Assembly: GCA_963377175.1 (NCBI GenBank) | Contig: CAUJNA010000470.1 | Span: 157,451-221,450, forward strand | Source: Effrenium voratum | Taxonomy: Eukaryota > Sar > Dinophyceae > Suessiales > Symbiodiniaceae | Direction of reading: 5' to 3' | DNA length: 64,000 bases | Part shown: positions 1-11,692 of the stretch, one piece after another | Position numbering within the stretch: position 1 is the first letter of the stretch | Layout of the letters: the number at the start of each line of letters is the position of its first letter | The notes under the pieces: generated by a model | The model's input: only the letters and a program-made list of their open reading frames with translations | What the model was told of the DNA's origin: nothing | Databases searched by the model: none | Program-made: the position numbers and the translations under genes

Positions 1-5
1 CTCAG

Positions 6-79
6 ACTGAGGAGCACGGCGGATGCCAAGCGCCAAGGCCTCGAGCAGCAGCTGGAGAAGGCCACCGAGATCCGCGAAG
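6..79 (+). CDS. Internal exon of a coiled-coil protein (gene A)
   Basis: An open, GC-rich stretch follows a CTCAG acceptor and encodes a charged, Leu/Glu/Gln/Lys-rich helix containing GLEQQLEKATEIRE. It ends at GAAG followed by GCGGGC, a GC-type donor that leaves one extra base (phase 1). The next island, at 1839, starts with the two bases needed to complete that codon, which supports joining them. The gene begins outside the window. Specific function not recognised; the composition says coiled coil only. Confidence 0.5.
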
Positions 80-151
80 GCGGGCCCCGGGTGGTTGGTT
101 AAGGTGTTCCGTTTCGAACATAGGTATCAACCAAACATTCTGTTTCACCCT

Positions 152-334
152 AGTATGAATCAACCCCAGTTTATTGTTGGTTCTCTTCCTCTTTTTAGGG
201 TAAGGGTTGGTGAACAGGCCACATTGGTGTCCTTTTTAGGATGACTCCATAGTATGAATCAACCCCAGTTTATCAAGAGGGGTGCCGGGCGGGTTTTTGG
301 TTCTCTTCATTTTTAGGGTCAGGGTTGGTGAACA
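152..334. repeat. Tandem duplication of about 70-80 bp
   Basis: The stretch starting agtatgaatcaaccccag and ending in an agggttggtgaac motif occurs at 152-215 and again at 251-334, and a third copy seems to start near 335. The two copies differ by small indels. It lies in the presumed intron after the first exon. Confidence 0.7.
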
Positions 335-389
335 AGTATGAATCATAAAGGGTTTAGCAAAGGGCTGGTAAACCCCATGTATCTACATT

Positions 390-442
390 AGTGGGGATTG
401 GGATGTTCATTGGGGGTACGGGCTTCTGACCGATGGCCACAT
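390..442 (+). repeat. Interspersed repeat family R3, 3' portion
   Basis: The block gtggggattgggatgttca followed by tgggggtacgggctt is nearly identical to 46998-47046. There it forms the second half of a repeat of about 110 bp whose first half also occurs at 10506. This copy lacks the first half. Confidence 0.6.
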
Positions 443-471
443 AGGTGTCCTTTTTGGTGGTTTTGGTAGGA

Positions 472-531
472 AAATAGATGGCGATTCCTGGTGTACCTGG
501 TGGTTTAATCATCTGCCAGGGCCATCTATTT
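472..531. repeat. 60-bp foldback repeat, copy 1
   Basis: AAATAGATGGC at 472-482 is a perfect inverted match to GCCATCTATTT at 521-531, with an inner CCTGG/CCAGG pair. A second copy, nearly the same sequence, is at 22636-22693. Size and symmetry suggest a tiny foldback or MITE-like element, or a hairpin-forming intron insertion. No coding potential. Confidence 0.75.
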
Positions 532-1096
532 GCACCTATGGTTTCAACCGTTTCTCCTCGACGTTCCGGGTTTTTTCAATCTGCGAATCGCAGCTTGGGT
601 GTCGGCCCACACCTGGTAAATGGTATAGACTGACACCTGCGGTCCGGATGGCTGTTGAGTTTTGTTCCTTGTTGCAACCAGGGATTCTTCTTCCCCTGGG
701 CCTCTTGGACCACCCTTAGGGACTGCATAGCTCGCTTCCTGGACTTTCACTTTTTGGGTTTGGTAGACCCCATGGTTTGCCTTTTGGGTAACCTCAACAC
801 TTCAAAAAACGGGGGACCCTCAACAAAAAGGACAGGCCCAGTTTCCCCAAAAGGAAACCAAAGGGGATGGGAGATCTGCTATTTTCCAGACACAGGATCG
901 TATGATATGTCGATGTGTGTGGTGTGTGTGCTTTTAAAGGAGCCCCTTCTTGGGATTGGTAAAAGGGAAGCCTGATTGAAAAGCCACCCACTTTTCTTGA
1001 CGGATTCCATCATTTACAGGCAAACCCATATGGGGTTGTAGGTGAATCCATAGAGTGGTTTGGTAGAGTGATATTGTAAGCAAGCGTGTGTCTGCC

Positions 1097-1110
1097 TGTA
1101 TGTATGTATG

Positions 1111-1169
<59 letters not shown>

Positions 1170-1172
1170 TTG
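1097..1172. repeat. TATG/TA microsatellite
   Basis: Tandem tatg units run into a long (TA)n tract. The open frames reported across it are products of the repeat. Confidence 0.95.
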
Positions 1173-1678
1173 TATGTCGGTGCGTGCCAAAACTTCCAAG
1201 CGCCAACCGAAGAGGCCGGGTCAATGGAGTCAGGGCAATGGAGTCAAGAGGGTGAGGCGCAAGGCCCAGGCGTGATCACAGTCGAAGCAGCTGTATCCCG
1301 AAAAAAGAGGTGGGTTCTCAACATAGGTCCCCCCCACTTGGCTTCCTTTCCCCAACCACCAAAAGGTGTGTGTGTGTGTGTGTGTGTGTTGTGCGAGTGT
1401 GTTTGAGGTTTTCCAAGATGTAGGTTGCGTTTTCCCTCTGGCATCTCTTTGATTCGTTTTCCGTGGACCAAAACGGAACGGAGCACAAGAAAGGGACTTA
1501 GGCGCCACTGAACCGGGAATCGCCCCAAGGTGGGTCTCAGTAAGGGCGCCAAAGGCATGGGCTTGCTTTTTGCCAATGCTTCACACCCACGAATTGGCAC
1601 ACTGGGTAACTGGATTGCTTTGTTCCCAAGCCTGATTACCCTCTTCCCAACAAGCATGGAAGTGAACAGAAGGGCTTG

Positions 1679-1763
1679 AGGCGAACTACCAGCAGCTGCG
1701 GGTTGAAAAACCTCACCTAGAGACGAACTACCAGCAGCTGCTGGATGAAAAACCTCACCCTGT
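1679..1763 (+). repeat. Two-copy 42-bp repeat, possible coding duplication
   Basis: Two near-identical 42-bp units, 1679-1720 and 1721-1762, each start ga(g)nCGAACTACCAGCAGCTG. In one frame each is exactly 14 codons (ANYQQL followed by a charged stretch), which equals two coiled-coil heptads. It may be an exon of gene A with an internal duplication, or a chance duplication in the intron. No clean AG|G acceptor phase links it to its neighbours. Confidence 0.4.
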
Positions 1764-1838
1764 AAAAAAAAAGAAGAAAAGTTTTAGCAGGGGGAACCCA
1801 AGCGGGTTTCCCCGCCGCTCCCTGGCGCTCCGCTGCAG

Positions 1839-1885
1839 GCGCCCTAGAGAGCCGCAAGAAGCGCGCAGCCAAGCACTATGAGAAG
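1839..1885 (+). CDS. Internal exon of coiled-coil gene A
   Basis: After a CGCTGCAG acceptor this encodes GALESRKKRAAKHYEK when spliced to 6-79, with phases 1 and 2 matching. An AAG|GC donor after the last Lys codon gives a phase-0 end that fits the next island at 3257. Highly basic helix. An alternative GA donor lies a few bases downstream at 1893. Confidence 0.5.
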
Positions 1886-1964
1886 GCCTCGGGACCAAGG
1901 GAACCCAGGCGTCGGCGTGGGTTGTTGTTGGTTTTTTTTTGAGGGGGTCTTCCCGCTGGTTGAT

Positions 1965-2155
1965 GGTTTTCCTACTGGTTTTTCCTACTGGTTTTTCCGG
2001 GAGAGGTTTTCCTACTGGTTTTTCCTACTGGTTTTTCCGGGAGAGGTTTTCCTACTAATTTTTCTTACTGGTTTTTCCGGGAGAGGTTTTCCTACTGGTT
2101 TTTCCGACTGGTTTTTCCTACTGATTTTTCCGGGAGAGGTTTTCCTACTGGCTTT
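1965..2155 (+). repeat. Minisatellite of about 40 bp
   Basis: Irregular tandem copies of a unit built from tcctactggttttt and ccgggagaggtttt blocks. A continuous frame through it is an artefact of the repeat. The block is strongly pyrimidine-rich (T/C) on the + strand. Confidence 0.85.
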
Positions 2156-3256
2156 GTTGTAGGGGCTTCATTTGTTTTGGTTGGTGGTTTTGCAGGGCTT
2201 GTGGTCTCCACAGGGAGGGCGTCAGTAGGAAAACCACCAGGAAAACAAGTTGGTTGCCTCCATTTGCTGAAATAAAAATTGTTTTTTTTCCCATTGTTGG
2301 CTTTAAAAGGAATTCATCGCTACTGGACATAGTTGTTTATTTTAACCTGGGGCCTTAACCAATTGAATGGTCGGTATTTAGCAGGGCTTGTTGTGGTCTC
2401 CACGGGGCTCCACGAGGCTCCACGTGAAGGAAAACCAAAGCAAGTAGCAACACAACCATAGCTCCCTAAGTTTGAGAACCCAAATCCGGCTTCAGAAGGT
2501 TTGTAGAGGTCCCTTGCCCGTGGCACAACAAAAAGATGAGAGATGTCCCCGCATGGAAAAAGTTACCCATGGTTGTTTGGGGGACAGGAATATAAATCAG
2601 CCCCCTGTTAAATGTAGAGTGTATGGAATTCCCCATCCACGGGCCAGGGTCCATGATTCGACTAGGCGAATCCTGTAAGAGGAGCTGTGCCGGTTCTTCT
2701 CTTGTCATTTGTCCCAGAGAGCTAGCGTTCAATTAGTTGCCGGAATACGGAAGTTCCTTCCAAATGTTCTTTGACAACTCATCCTTCCCTTATTTTGTTC
2801 GTGTTCAATCATATGACGATTGCGGAAGACAAGCTAGCAGGGAGTTTCTGAGGCACGCAAAAGGGTCCACAGCTGCCCCAGGGCGTCTTGTTCCCGTGAT
2901 TCTTGGGGTTGCTTTTAGAGTTCCCTGGGCCTTCGGGCTTTCTGGTGTCGTTCAGGGTGGGGCTGCTTCTGATTCCCCAAGAGGGCTCCTCAAAATGCTC
3001 TCTGGTGCGGTTACTTTGGATTCAAAGTGCCACAGTTTCCCCAAACCATCCTTTTCCCGTTTTGTTGGGTGGCCCTTCTTCTTCAGCCACCAAAAGCTGG
3101 CTGTCTCCCTTCTGCCTCCGGGTCTTCTTTCGGTTTCCAGCGACCCGTTCCGTTCCGAAAAAGACCCGACCTCTGGCCGAAAACCGGCTTCGGCCTCGGC
3201 TTCCTCACCAAAACGTGGCCAAAACCTCCCAGCAGCTGGCCGCTCCCAGCTGAGAG

Positions 3257-3355
3257 GTCATGGAGAAGAAGGGCTCCACGGAGCAGCGAGGTTTGATGAC
3301 CGCCGCCGAGGCACAGAAGCGCCTGGAGATGCTGCTGGCGCAGAAGGACGCCGGA
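3257..3355 (+). CDS. Internal exon of coiled-coil gene A
   Basis: After a CTGAGAG acceptor the frame encodes VMEKKGSTEQRG and continues through AEAQKRLEMLLAQKDAG, an amphipathic helix with regular Leu spacing. It starts in phase 0, as required by the preceding exon. The donor is either GT at 3356 or the AAG|GA site at 3347; both keep phase 0. Third codon positions are mostly G or C, unlike the flanking DNA. Confidence 0.55.
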
Positions 3356-3721
3356 GTCGGGTGGGGCGAGGAAGGGGAAGGGGAGTCAGGTCTCGATGGT
3401 GTGAGGGTGTGAGCAATGTTTGGGTCGGTTTTGGTGCTTCCAGCCGACAAAAATGGCCGAAACACCCCGAAGCAGCGCTGTGGGAGTGTTGCGATGTGGC
3501 CCAAGATCACCTTATTTGGGGAGGGGGCAAGACGAGTTCGTAGGGTCGATAAGTTGGCCACTTTAGCAAGTTGTGGTTTTCGCATGCATTCCAAGGTATG
3601 AGTGAACTTGCAGCATGTTGAAGCCTTGGAGAAGCCAGCGTCAATTCGAAGATAGATTTGACAAGCCTCGGGATATCTTTGTTGCATTTTGCCAACGGAT
3701 GTTAGGACTTTAACTTCTTGC

Positions 3722-3778
3722 CAACTAATGGGTTGTCCATTAAACCACTAAAAGTTAGTCACTTTTAGCAGGGGAGCA
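3722..3778 (+). repeat. Interspersed repeat family R5, copy 1
   Basis: This stretch (aactaatgggttgtccat, then an actaaaagt motif and agcagggga) resembles 9208-9258 over about 50 bp. Both copies lie in presumed intronic DNA. Confidence 0.5.
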
Positions 3779-4287
3779 GAAAGAAACCGAGATATGTAAG
3801 TGCCAAGCCCTTAGACATGGAAGGTGCTCATAGCCGCTGGAAATGATACGTTGATCTCTCAAACGATGCCAGACGCGTGTTTCTTTTCTACGCAAGCGCC
3901 TTTTCCAAGTGACGGGACGCAACGGAACCGCCGTCCACCAGGCCTAGTCTTTGGTTTGCTTTCCAGAGGTGCGAGTAGGAGATCCACATTTTGCTCAGCA
4001 GCTGAAAGCTATCGCCCAGAAAGGCGCTAAGGGGCGTTCAAAAGGAGGGTACAAGGTCCGCTGGTCGCCATGCCACCTGAGCCACAATCAAAACCAGGGT
4101 AGATGAAGGTGAGTAAGGGATGATCCCAGCCATAAATAGCTGCTGCCGCCTTCTTAATTCTTGAAGCATGGTTCTGGGTCGACCATTTTTGTACCAGGTT
4201 TTGATTGCGACTCTGGGCTTTCTCGATGTCGGCAAATCCGAGAAGTGGGGGCAGCTGGGCCATGACTCTCCCACGGCTTCCGCTCAG

Positions 4288-4362
4288 GAGGAGCTGCGTG
4301 GCGCGAGCCTGGCGCAGCGCACCGCGAAGGCGAACAAACACAACGAGCAGGTGGCAGACAAG
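4288..4362 (+). CDS. Internal exon of coiled-coil gene A
   Basis: A CGCTCAG acceptor is followed by exactly 25 codons (EELRGASLAQRTAKANK, then HNEQVADK) and an AAG|GC donor, phase 0 at both ends. The product is a charged helix without Pro or Gly breaks, consistent with one long coiled coil. Phases agree with the exon at 3257. Confidence 0.6.
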
Positions 4363-5091
4363 GCGCGGGACCCGGGGACCCGTTCCGGACTTGGCCCGTT
4401 TTGGGAGGATTGGATGGGCACGGAGAGGAGCCCTGGGCTTTGGTAAGATGTTCCCAGCTAGCACCCAGGTGTCAAGCGTCGCCTCTTGCTTGGCAACTCG
4501 CTCAAAGAACACCAGCGGGCGGTGAGGTCAGTCAACATGCTCACATGCAACCGTGGCCGTTTGGGCCATCAATCACGCAGTTTGCTGATGGGCAAAATCC
4601 ACTTGGCACCATTTGAGATGGATAAAACTGAAATCACGGAACAAGCCACCTATCAACTGCAACCTTTTGTCCATCAACCGTAGCAGCTTCCGCACAAGGT
4701 TCGTGCATTGCCCCTTTCGGCAGGTAATCAGGCGATCACTCAGCGAGCTTGTGGTCTTCATTTCCATGTTTCCCACTTGACTCACTGAACGGGGCAGTAG
4801 GGGGAAACCTCCAGAAAAAGGAAGGGGAATCCCGCTTTGCAAAGGGTCCTCCAGGCTTGGGGATGGCGCCCAGATTGGGCCCCCGCTGGCATGGAACGAA
4901 CGCTTTTTGCCTGAGGTGCACCAGCATCAGGAGGCGCGACCGGGCACGGGGTTACGGGACTAGCCGCGCATGCGGCTCCGGGCAGAGGCTGAAGAACTAA
5001 CGTGTTGCCTCTTATGATCACGGCTTTGGTTCAAAGATACCCCAGAACGCCAGTTGTTTTTTCCCCCGGTGCGTGTGATGTTCAAAGACAG

Positions 5092-5134
5092 AAGTTGCAG
5101 TTGGAGACCTCACTTGCAATTGAACAATTCACAG
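5092..5134 (+). CDS. Possible small exon of gene A
   Basis: An AAAGACAG acceptor is followed by KLQLETSLAIEQFT and an ACAG|GC donor. The helix-like sequence fits gene A, but the phase-1 end does not match the phase-0 island at 5653, so an exon is missing between them or this one is false. Confidence 0.35.
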
Positions 5135-5652
5135 GCGGACTGAGTGAACACGGCAAGCCAAGCTTCCCGTGTTTTAAGTTGTCTATTGTTTTACCTGCTA
5201 AAAGATGATCCGTGGATAGAACGATGGCTGCTGAACAGGCCGATGGGCTAGAACGACCTGCCTAGTCGAATCCTCAGCATTTGGCAAGTCGAATCCTCCG
5301 CATTCGGCTTGCAACAAGCCTCGTGTCACATCCGACCTTACACTTGAAGCCCAGGCAGCTTGCAGAAAGGATGGGCCACATGTGAGCTGTTTGATGTTCA
5401 AAGCGCTGCTGCGGTAGATTCACCAATTCAACAATAAGAAATGGTATCAAGGCTTAGATTTCCCTCGAAGAATTCCACCCAGGACGTTCCCTTCGTCCTA
5501 ATGAGCAGGTCATCCAGATGGAGCTGTCTTTTGTTTTGGGGGGGGGGGTTAAAGGGAAGCCAAACGGAAACCCTAGGGCCATTCTAGGGGCTCCAAATCC
5601 TAAGCCATACGGCCGAAGACTCGACCCGGCCCGACCTTTTCGTAAGCGGGAG

Positions 5653-5733
5653 GCAATGGAAGAGATGCGCAAGAAGTTGGCGGCATTGCCTGCGTCGGAG
5701 CGGCTCATGCCCCGCGGCACCGAACGCCGTTAG
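5653..5733 (+). CDS. Possible terminal exon of coiled-coil gene A
   Basis: An AG|G acceptor at 5651-5653 is followed by AMEEMRKKLAALPASERLMP and a short Arg-rich tail ending in TAG at 5731-5733. The Lys/Glu/Arg helix and the short basic tail would make a sensible C-terminus. The frame is also open upstream as far as the KRE codons, so the acceptor is uncertain. Confidence 0.45.
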   Translation, partial: AMEEMRKKLAALPASERLMPRGTERR

Positions 5734-8284
5734 AAGTGCGGGGGGGCTTCTCAAAATAGGATTCGGACCCCGTTCTGTTTGGAAGCCAGAAGGAAAACAC
5801 GCATTTTGGTGGTGCCCAAAAAGAACCCGCATTTTGGTAATACCCGCAAAAAAAAGAGACGCCCATGTGGCATGTGGTCGCCCTGGAGTTGGTCCATCCC
5901 TGGTTTATCCAGGTGTACTTCTTCCGGATCCTGGGTTCGGAATCTACTTTTGCGCCTTGTGGCATCGCAGTTCTATCGTGGCAGTTTGGGTTGGCACGAC
6001 CCCTTTTGGCACAAAAAGCACACCCGGGTCCCAAGAGGGCCATCGTCCGCCATATGCCTGAGATTAATGCACTCGTCCTTGATGAAAGACCCTTATGGAG
6101 GCTCTTCAATTCAGGTGGTAAAAGTTGACTGCACGAACTCAAATTTGAGGGGGTTCTTTTCTGATATCTAGGCGGGGTCGCCAAGAAGCCTTACCTGCTA
6201 TGACGCGAGGCATGAGGAGAGCAATGATCAGCGTTCTGAAAAGGGCTCTGGTTACTGGACTAGAAACGAGTCTGCCGCAACTCAGCAAGCAAATGCTTTG
6301 CACACACACGCTCACACAAATTCTTTGAACTGAGGTCGGAGGGCATCCAGAGTGGTGTTGGTGACCGAGTCAGTGAGTGAGTGACAGTGAGTGAGAGTGA
6401 GTGTGAGTGTGAGTGAGTGAGTTAATGTGAGTGGGTGACCACTTCAACAAACTACATATGATAGTGTGAGCGGCAGTATGCATCTGATCATTAAGCAATT
6501 TTGGGTCTGGTGCGGCTACCTTAGCACTTTGCGAATCTTCCCTTTCTTTCGCGGGGTTTGCCAAAAAATGAATGGATTGGTTTCCTTTCAGCAGTCATGC
6601 AAGTTGCAAGTGGAGGGTCATTTGTGGGAAAACCACGAGACCAACTTGTGGGTGTGTCTTGTTTGAGGATTTTGGGGGTGGTTTTAAGAGAAAAGGAAAA
6701 CCAATTTGTGGATTTCCCGTTTGGGGCTCGTTTTAAGAATAATTCGTGGGCAAACCAATTTTCTGGGTAATCTGTGAGCCAGACCCCTGTCGGATAGGCA
6801 GCTCAGCCTGCGCCTCTATGAGAAGCATTTGGTCGCCTGCCTTGCCACTCGGGATCCAAACCAGGCGTTGTGCAAAGGGAAGCCGACCGGGGATGGGAAA
6901 CGCTCCAGTTGTCCAAAACCCCTTTTTGACACCAAACTTGGTTTCCCTTTGGCTCGACTTTTGCCTTTTGTAACTGTTGAGGGATTTGGTTGTGCTTAAG
7001 TGGGCAAATCCGACCCCAGAGAGAGAGAGGGCACAACTTGCCAGATGGGCAGGGAGGGATGATTACATGTATGCGTGCAAGTTGCATTCCTCTGGTTCCC
7101 CACCACGTACGGAAAAAGATACATCAGGCCCGAGCGTGTCTTGGCAGAAGCCAAATATGCTGTAATTTCCGGGTGTGTTTGTGTGTGTGTCTGTCTTGAG
7201 GTTGCCAATCAACTCATCAGGTGGCGCTCTTTCTCTAGGCTTCGACTTCGGAAACGCTGGCATCATCTGCCATGCTTGCCAGATACATGAAGCTAAGGAA
7301 AGTGTTGCCTAAAAAAGGTAGTAAGTTCCCAGCAAAATCAGTCATGGTTCAACTCCAGGACAGCGCAACAGGCTTCAAATTCAAGGGAATTGCAGATTTT
7401 GCTTTAGCCGTGAACATTGGAAGCCCGGCTGTGGGGGACTGTTCCGGCAGGCAACTCAATGTCAACACCATGTAAAAAAACAGTAATGAGTTCAGTACTC
7501 CAAAAGAACAAATGTGCAGATATATTGTTTCAAGACCATGTGAAAAATTGAGAATCGTCTGACTTTGCGGACAGTGCTGATGACAACGATTCAGAAGTCA
7601 ACTGCCACAGTCTGAATTCTCTTTTCTCCACGTGTGGCTCGCCGCTGCCCAGGACTGATGGGCGAGCTGGACGAGTACAGAGCACAGTGTTGGACTTTTG
7701 AATGAGGGGAGCAAGGACCAGAACCCTGGGTCAGAACGAAATCAATCGCCCTAGACTGCCTCAGTCACGAGGTCCATGGACGGGTTTTGAGCACTGCTCC
7801 ACACCAACCATTCATGTCAGCCTATTTATGGTCTCATTGCCTAGCCTGCTCTGGGAAACCCAAATCGTCATCGTCAAATGCACAGCCAATGCTTGCAAAC
7901 ATATGTCGCATCCCATCGAGCAAAGGCTACGCTAATGGATGCGTGCGAATTCATTGCGGGATCTTCGTTCACCAGCATCGAAGGGGTGTCGTGGCTTCTG
8001 GCGATCGCCTGAACGGCAAGAAGCTCCGCCATGGCAAGAAAATCTCCTGAGATCATCGCCTGAAGCCTTTGTAGGCAGGCAAGTGCAACTGTCGTGAGAA
8101 CCATCACAGCGCAGTTGCCCCGGGGCAAGCATTGACAGCGGTTGCTCACCCCGGACTCTCGTTCTGCACCCATTAACCCCCGCGGGCGGTCGTGCCGCTT
8201 TCCGCTTGGCACGGCCTCCCACGATGTCCGCCTCTCCGCGCCCTCGCTGCGTTGAGGCGTGTGACACTATGAAGATATGCCCAG
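5734..8284. other. Region with no supported gene
   Basis: Apart from a GAGT repeat and a weak coding-like island at 7653-7690 (a GELDEYRAQ stretch after CCCAG) I see no exon here. Base composition is mixed and stop codons are frequent in all frames. If gene A ends at 5733 this is intergenic DNA or the 5' part of the next gene. Confidence 0.5.
6362..6425. repeat. GAGT/GTGA microsatellite
   Basis: Tandem gagt and gtga units, imperfect. Confidence 0.9.
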
Positions 8285-8361
8285 GGGCCGGCTCTGGCGC
8301 ATGGTCAATGGACCCATTAAGATCTTCAACGAGAAACAAGGGGCGCGGCGCGGCGATGAGA
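8285..8361 (+). CDS. Weak exon candidate
   Basis: After GCCCAG a frame reads GRLWRMVNGPIKIFNEK followed by a basic stretch, then stops shortly after. Codon third positions are G/C-rich. No family recognised and no phase partner found. Confidence 0.3.
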
Positions 8362-9207
8362 AGGGTTGCTGAGGGGTTTCACATGCTAGGTGTTGATCAA
8401 CACTTGGATCCTTCCGTGCGAACCTCGCCCGTCTTTGCTTTGTTTGTTTCCTTTTTCTGGGGTCCAACTTGCGCAGGAAGCACATGTTCTGCACTCGGTT
8501 GACGTGTTTGTGCAGCTCATGCGGATGTCTCCTTGCTGCGGTGGGCTATTTGTCTAGAGAGGGCTGTTCTGTCGGGTCAAAGAGGGGAATGTGAGAACCA
8601 CGCACGGCACAGATATCCAGCTGGATGTTTTGTAGTGCCGAATTCGTTTGAATGCGCTGTGTTTTTTCCATTTTCCAGGCATTTGCCGTCTACGAGATCG
8701 TTGTTACTTCGTGAGCCCCACCTCTCCGAATAAGTTTGCTTGGGAATCTTGATCAATCGCCGCGTTCCAACGCCAGCTTGCGTTTCTGTGTACAGCCCTC
8801 GGTATCCTTGGTTGCCTTCTTTTTGGGGGAAGGGTTCCACCAAGAAGACAGGGGGGGCTTTGTCCGCATGGTTGCAGATTTATTCGGTCTGGGCGAAGTG
8901 GGAGCGCGTTGGCAAGCTTCATGGCGACCCAAAGGCCGAACTGCGCCTGGGTCTCCCTAGATTCACATTGATTCCAAAAGGCTCCATTTCCCAAAAGGAG
9001 ATTCCTGTAAAAATTCACGTGAATCTGTAGGGGAGGAACGCGAACTTGGCTTGAACAGCGCTTGAGTGGGGCTTGAGGTGGGATGAGTGTCGGACGATCC
9101 GCCCGTGCCGGCTCCTTTCGGTCTATCAAGCGAGATTTGGCGTGACAGAGACCTGACATTGGTGGCTCCCAGCCATCCGGTTCCTCAGCTTTGTAGCCTT
9201 TTAGTGT

Positions 9208-9258
9208 TTAGTAGTTGGATGTCCATGTAGCCCACTAAAACTTAAACTTTTGGCAGGG
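9208..9258 (+). repeat. Interspersed repeat family R5, copy 2
   Basis: Resembles 3722-3778: shared gtccat, cactaaaa and ggcagggga blocks in the same order and spacing. Confidence 0.45.
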
Positions 9259-10370
9259 GATCTGAGGACAGCCCAGTGGAAGCAAGAGACACACATTTAC
9301 TTCCTTCACTACTCCAATAAACATGGTTGCATTGATCCTTTGCAAGCTGACCAAGCCTCATGTTTGGTTTCCGGCTCGAGAAACCAAAGAATACGGTTTT
9401 TTCGCGAGCCGATCGGGTCAAATCGGAACAAACATACTACCTAAACCCTCGGCGCTTGCGTGCTATGGCCGCCGGATGTCGCAAGGCGCAAAGCGCGCGG
9501 CGCGCGCCGAAGGTTTGGAAGACTGTTTTTTTCCTCACGCTTTGAGTTCCAGGTGGCTGGTCAACCCCAAAATGGGTTGCCCGATCGGTAAATGGAACCA
9601 AGGACATTCAAACCTGCGGTCCAATTCCTGGCGGCTGAAAATTTTGACCCATGCCCGGGTGAGGCTCAAGGAGCGATAGGCGGCCAGGTGAGGCAGCTGG
9701 GACTGAGACATGAGGACCAATGTGCCAAGTTACCTGGACGCTTCAAAGCCATGCGCTTGGGGTTTTCAGGGATTCAAAGCCATCTCCCATCAGCTCTGTC
9801 CGGCACAAAAAGCAGTGTAACCGCAACAGCCAAAAATTATGGAAGGGACAGTCTCCGGAAAAGTACGAATCCCTAGAGAGCGTATTGAAATTATGCGTTT
9901 ATGTCTTGGGATTGCCTCATCAACAGAGCGATACAGTATCCACCTTCGTTCAGGATTTAAAGACAGACACATGATCAATGGGATGTCAAAGTAGATGTCT
10001 TGGGGTTGTATGTCCGCCAGAGTTTTAGAGATGGATTCTAGGTTGATCTACGCAGTGACAAAAAATGATCCAGTGGATGTCGTCAGATGTGGGAGTGGGG
10101 TGCTGATATTGGCCAAGAGCACCCAGCCCCCTTTCCAGGGCCATGTGAAAGTGCCGTTGGGTTCTTTCTGGGCCCACCTGGGGCCCATTTAATGGGGGCA
10201 ACCTGGAAGCAGGTGATCACCTTGTGGACCATGCCGGCCACAAATCCCAACACCTCCATTTGGGTTTGGACTTTGTTTGGGGGTAGTCCACGAATGGGTT
10301 TGGTTGGACGTGGGAACCCCCACGCCATGTTGAGTGGCTTGGACGTGAGGTTCCCTCCACTTGGCGTCAG

Positions 10371-10499
10371 GTTCGCTCTTCGAAGACCTTGCGCTCGGAC
10401 GCATTTCTGTGGGCGACGCGGAGGCGCTAGCGCTGGAGGTGAAGACGCTGGGGAACCAGGCGGCGCGCTTCGCGCGGGATCGCGCTGCCCAGAGTTCAG
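10371..10499 (+). CDS. Internal exon, unidentified protein (gene B)
   Basis: A GGCGTCAG acceptor and a TTCAG|GT donor delimit 129 bases. The best frame reads SLFEDLALGRISVGDAEALA, then LEVKTLGNQAARFARDRAAQ. The exon starts with two bases of a split codon and ends in phase 1. That phase is met by the exon at 13422, which also starts with two bases. Alanine-rich helical protein, domain not recognised. It may belong to the same gene as the OTU exons. Confidence 0.6.
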
Positions 10500-10505
10500 G
10501 TGGCC

Positions 10506-10554
10506 GTGGGTCAACACCAATGGTAGCATGTTGGGGTAGGTGCACCACCCATTT
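10506..10554 (+). repeat. Interspersed repeat family R3, 5' portion
   Basis: About 45 of 49 bases match 46935-46983, including ttggggtaggtgcaccaccc. It starts just downstream of the GT donor of the exon at 10371, so it sits at the very start of an intron. Confidence 0.7.
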
Positions 10555-11649
10555 TAGTCTATTTTAGTTGTGATGATGTTCACCCATAGCCAGGCAACCC
10601 AGTGCTTTAGAGCCCGGTTTGGTCCCTGCTTCTTGTAGATACATTTGGTTTGCTGGCTGGTTTCTGGTTGGAAGGATCGGCTGCCACAAAACAACGGATC
10701 GCAAACGGTTCGCCGCCCGGAGAAAGCAGAACGCCTGGTTGTTGATGTTTTTTTTTTGTGGAGTGGTAATCCTCCACTTTTGCGCGTGACACACCCCAAG
10801 TCTTTCGTAGGACGGGAAAACCAATCCGGGGTTCCCATGATCATTCACCCTTCTCTCCCTTCGGTCGTGTAGGGAGTACCCCACCACCTTTGTTTGGATC
10901 TATCTCCCCATCCCGTTGCCAGGGGCGAACCTAGCTCCGGTCAGCTGTCCCCACGCAAATAGCTGGGTGGGGGGAGGCCATGAGGCCATGAGGGTGTGTT
11001 TTGGATCCTTCCAAAGGCAAAACGTGTTGTTTGTGTGCCACATGCATTTAGGTGGTTTATCCCCGGTTGCAACTTTTCATCTATCCTAGGTGCAGACTTC
11101 CATCAACATTGTCAACTTCGGATTGCTGGAAATCCGCACTAGTTGGGTTCCCTTTCAGAAAGAAATGAACTACCCTTCCTCCCACTAGGATGAGTGGATG
11201 TCCATCTTTTCAGGATTGGGACACCGCCTAGTCCAAACCTGACTGGACTTGTTGACTTGACCCCTTGGCTTGCCGGTGGCAATGTTTCAACTTAAATTGG
11301 GCTATACTCCAAGCAGGTCCAGTTCCTTTGTTTTCCCGGGGCCAAATAATCAGAGGGGTGGGTACTTTAAGCTCGGCTTTGGTCATGATCCTAGCAGTAA
11401 GTTATGATTACTGATTTCGCCCCTAGGTCCCTTGAGTGTCCCCAAATCGACGGTCAGCACTTGCATCCGATGAATTGGAAAAAAAAGTCTCCCTTGAACG
11501 AGTTGAGGGCTTGCAGAGGGAGCACTCCAATTCTCTGAAGTCGTCTGGAGAGAAAAAAAAGTGAGAGAGTGGCAAAACCCAACCCTTGGAGAAGTCCAGG
11601 GAACCCCTCGAAGCTCTCCCCCGCACAACTCCATCGAAACGTGTCCCAG

Positions 11650-11692
11650 GCCAAGCGGGAGAAGAGCCCGGAGCTCTATGAGGAAGTGGCAG
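11650..11692 (+). CDS. Small exon candidate
   Basis: A GTGTCCCAG acceptor is followed by AKREKSPELYEEVA and a GCAG|GC donor. Short and charged. Its phase-0 start does not fit the phase-1 end at 10499, so it is either from another splice form or spurious. Confidence 0.35.

Noticed and set aside
3990..4015. Micro-exon QLKAIAQK after TTTGCTCAG
   Set aside because: Only 25 bases, and its phase would break the join between the exons at 3257 and 4288.
9481..9512. GC-rich island with an Ala/Arg frame after TCGCAAG
   Set aside because: All three frames are open and no phase partner or family is visible.
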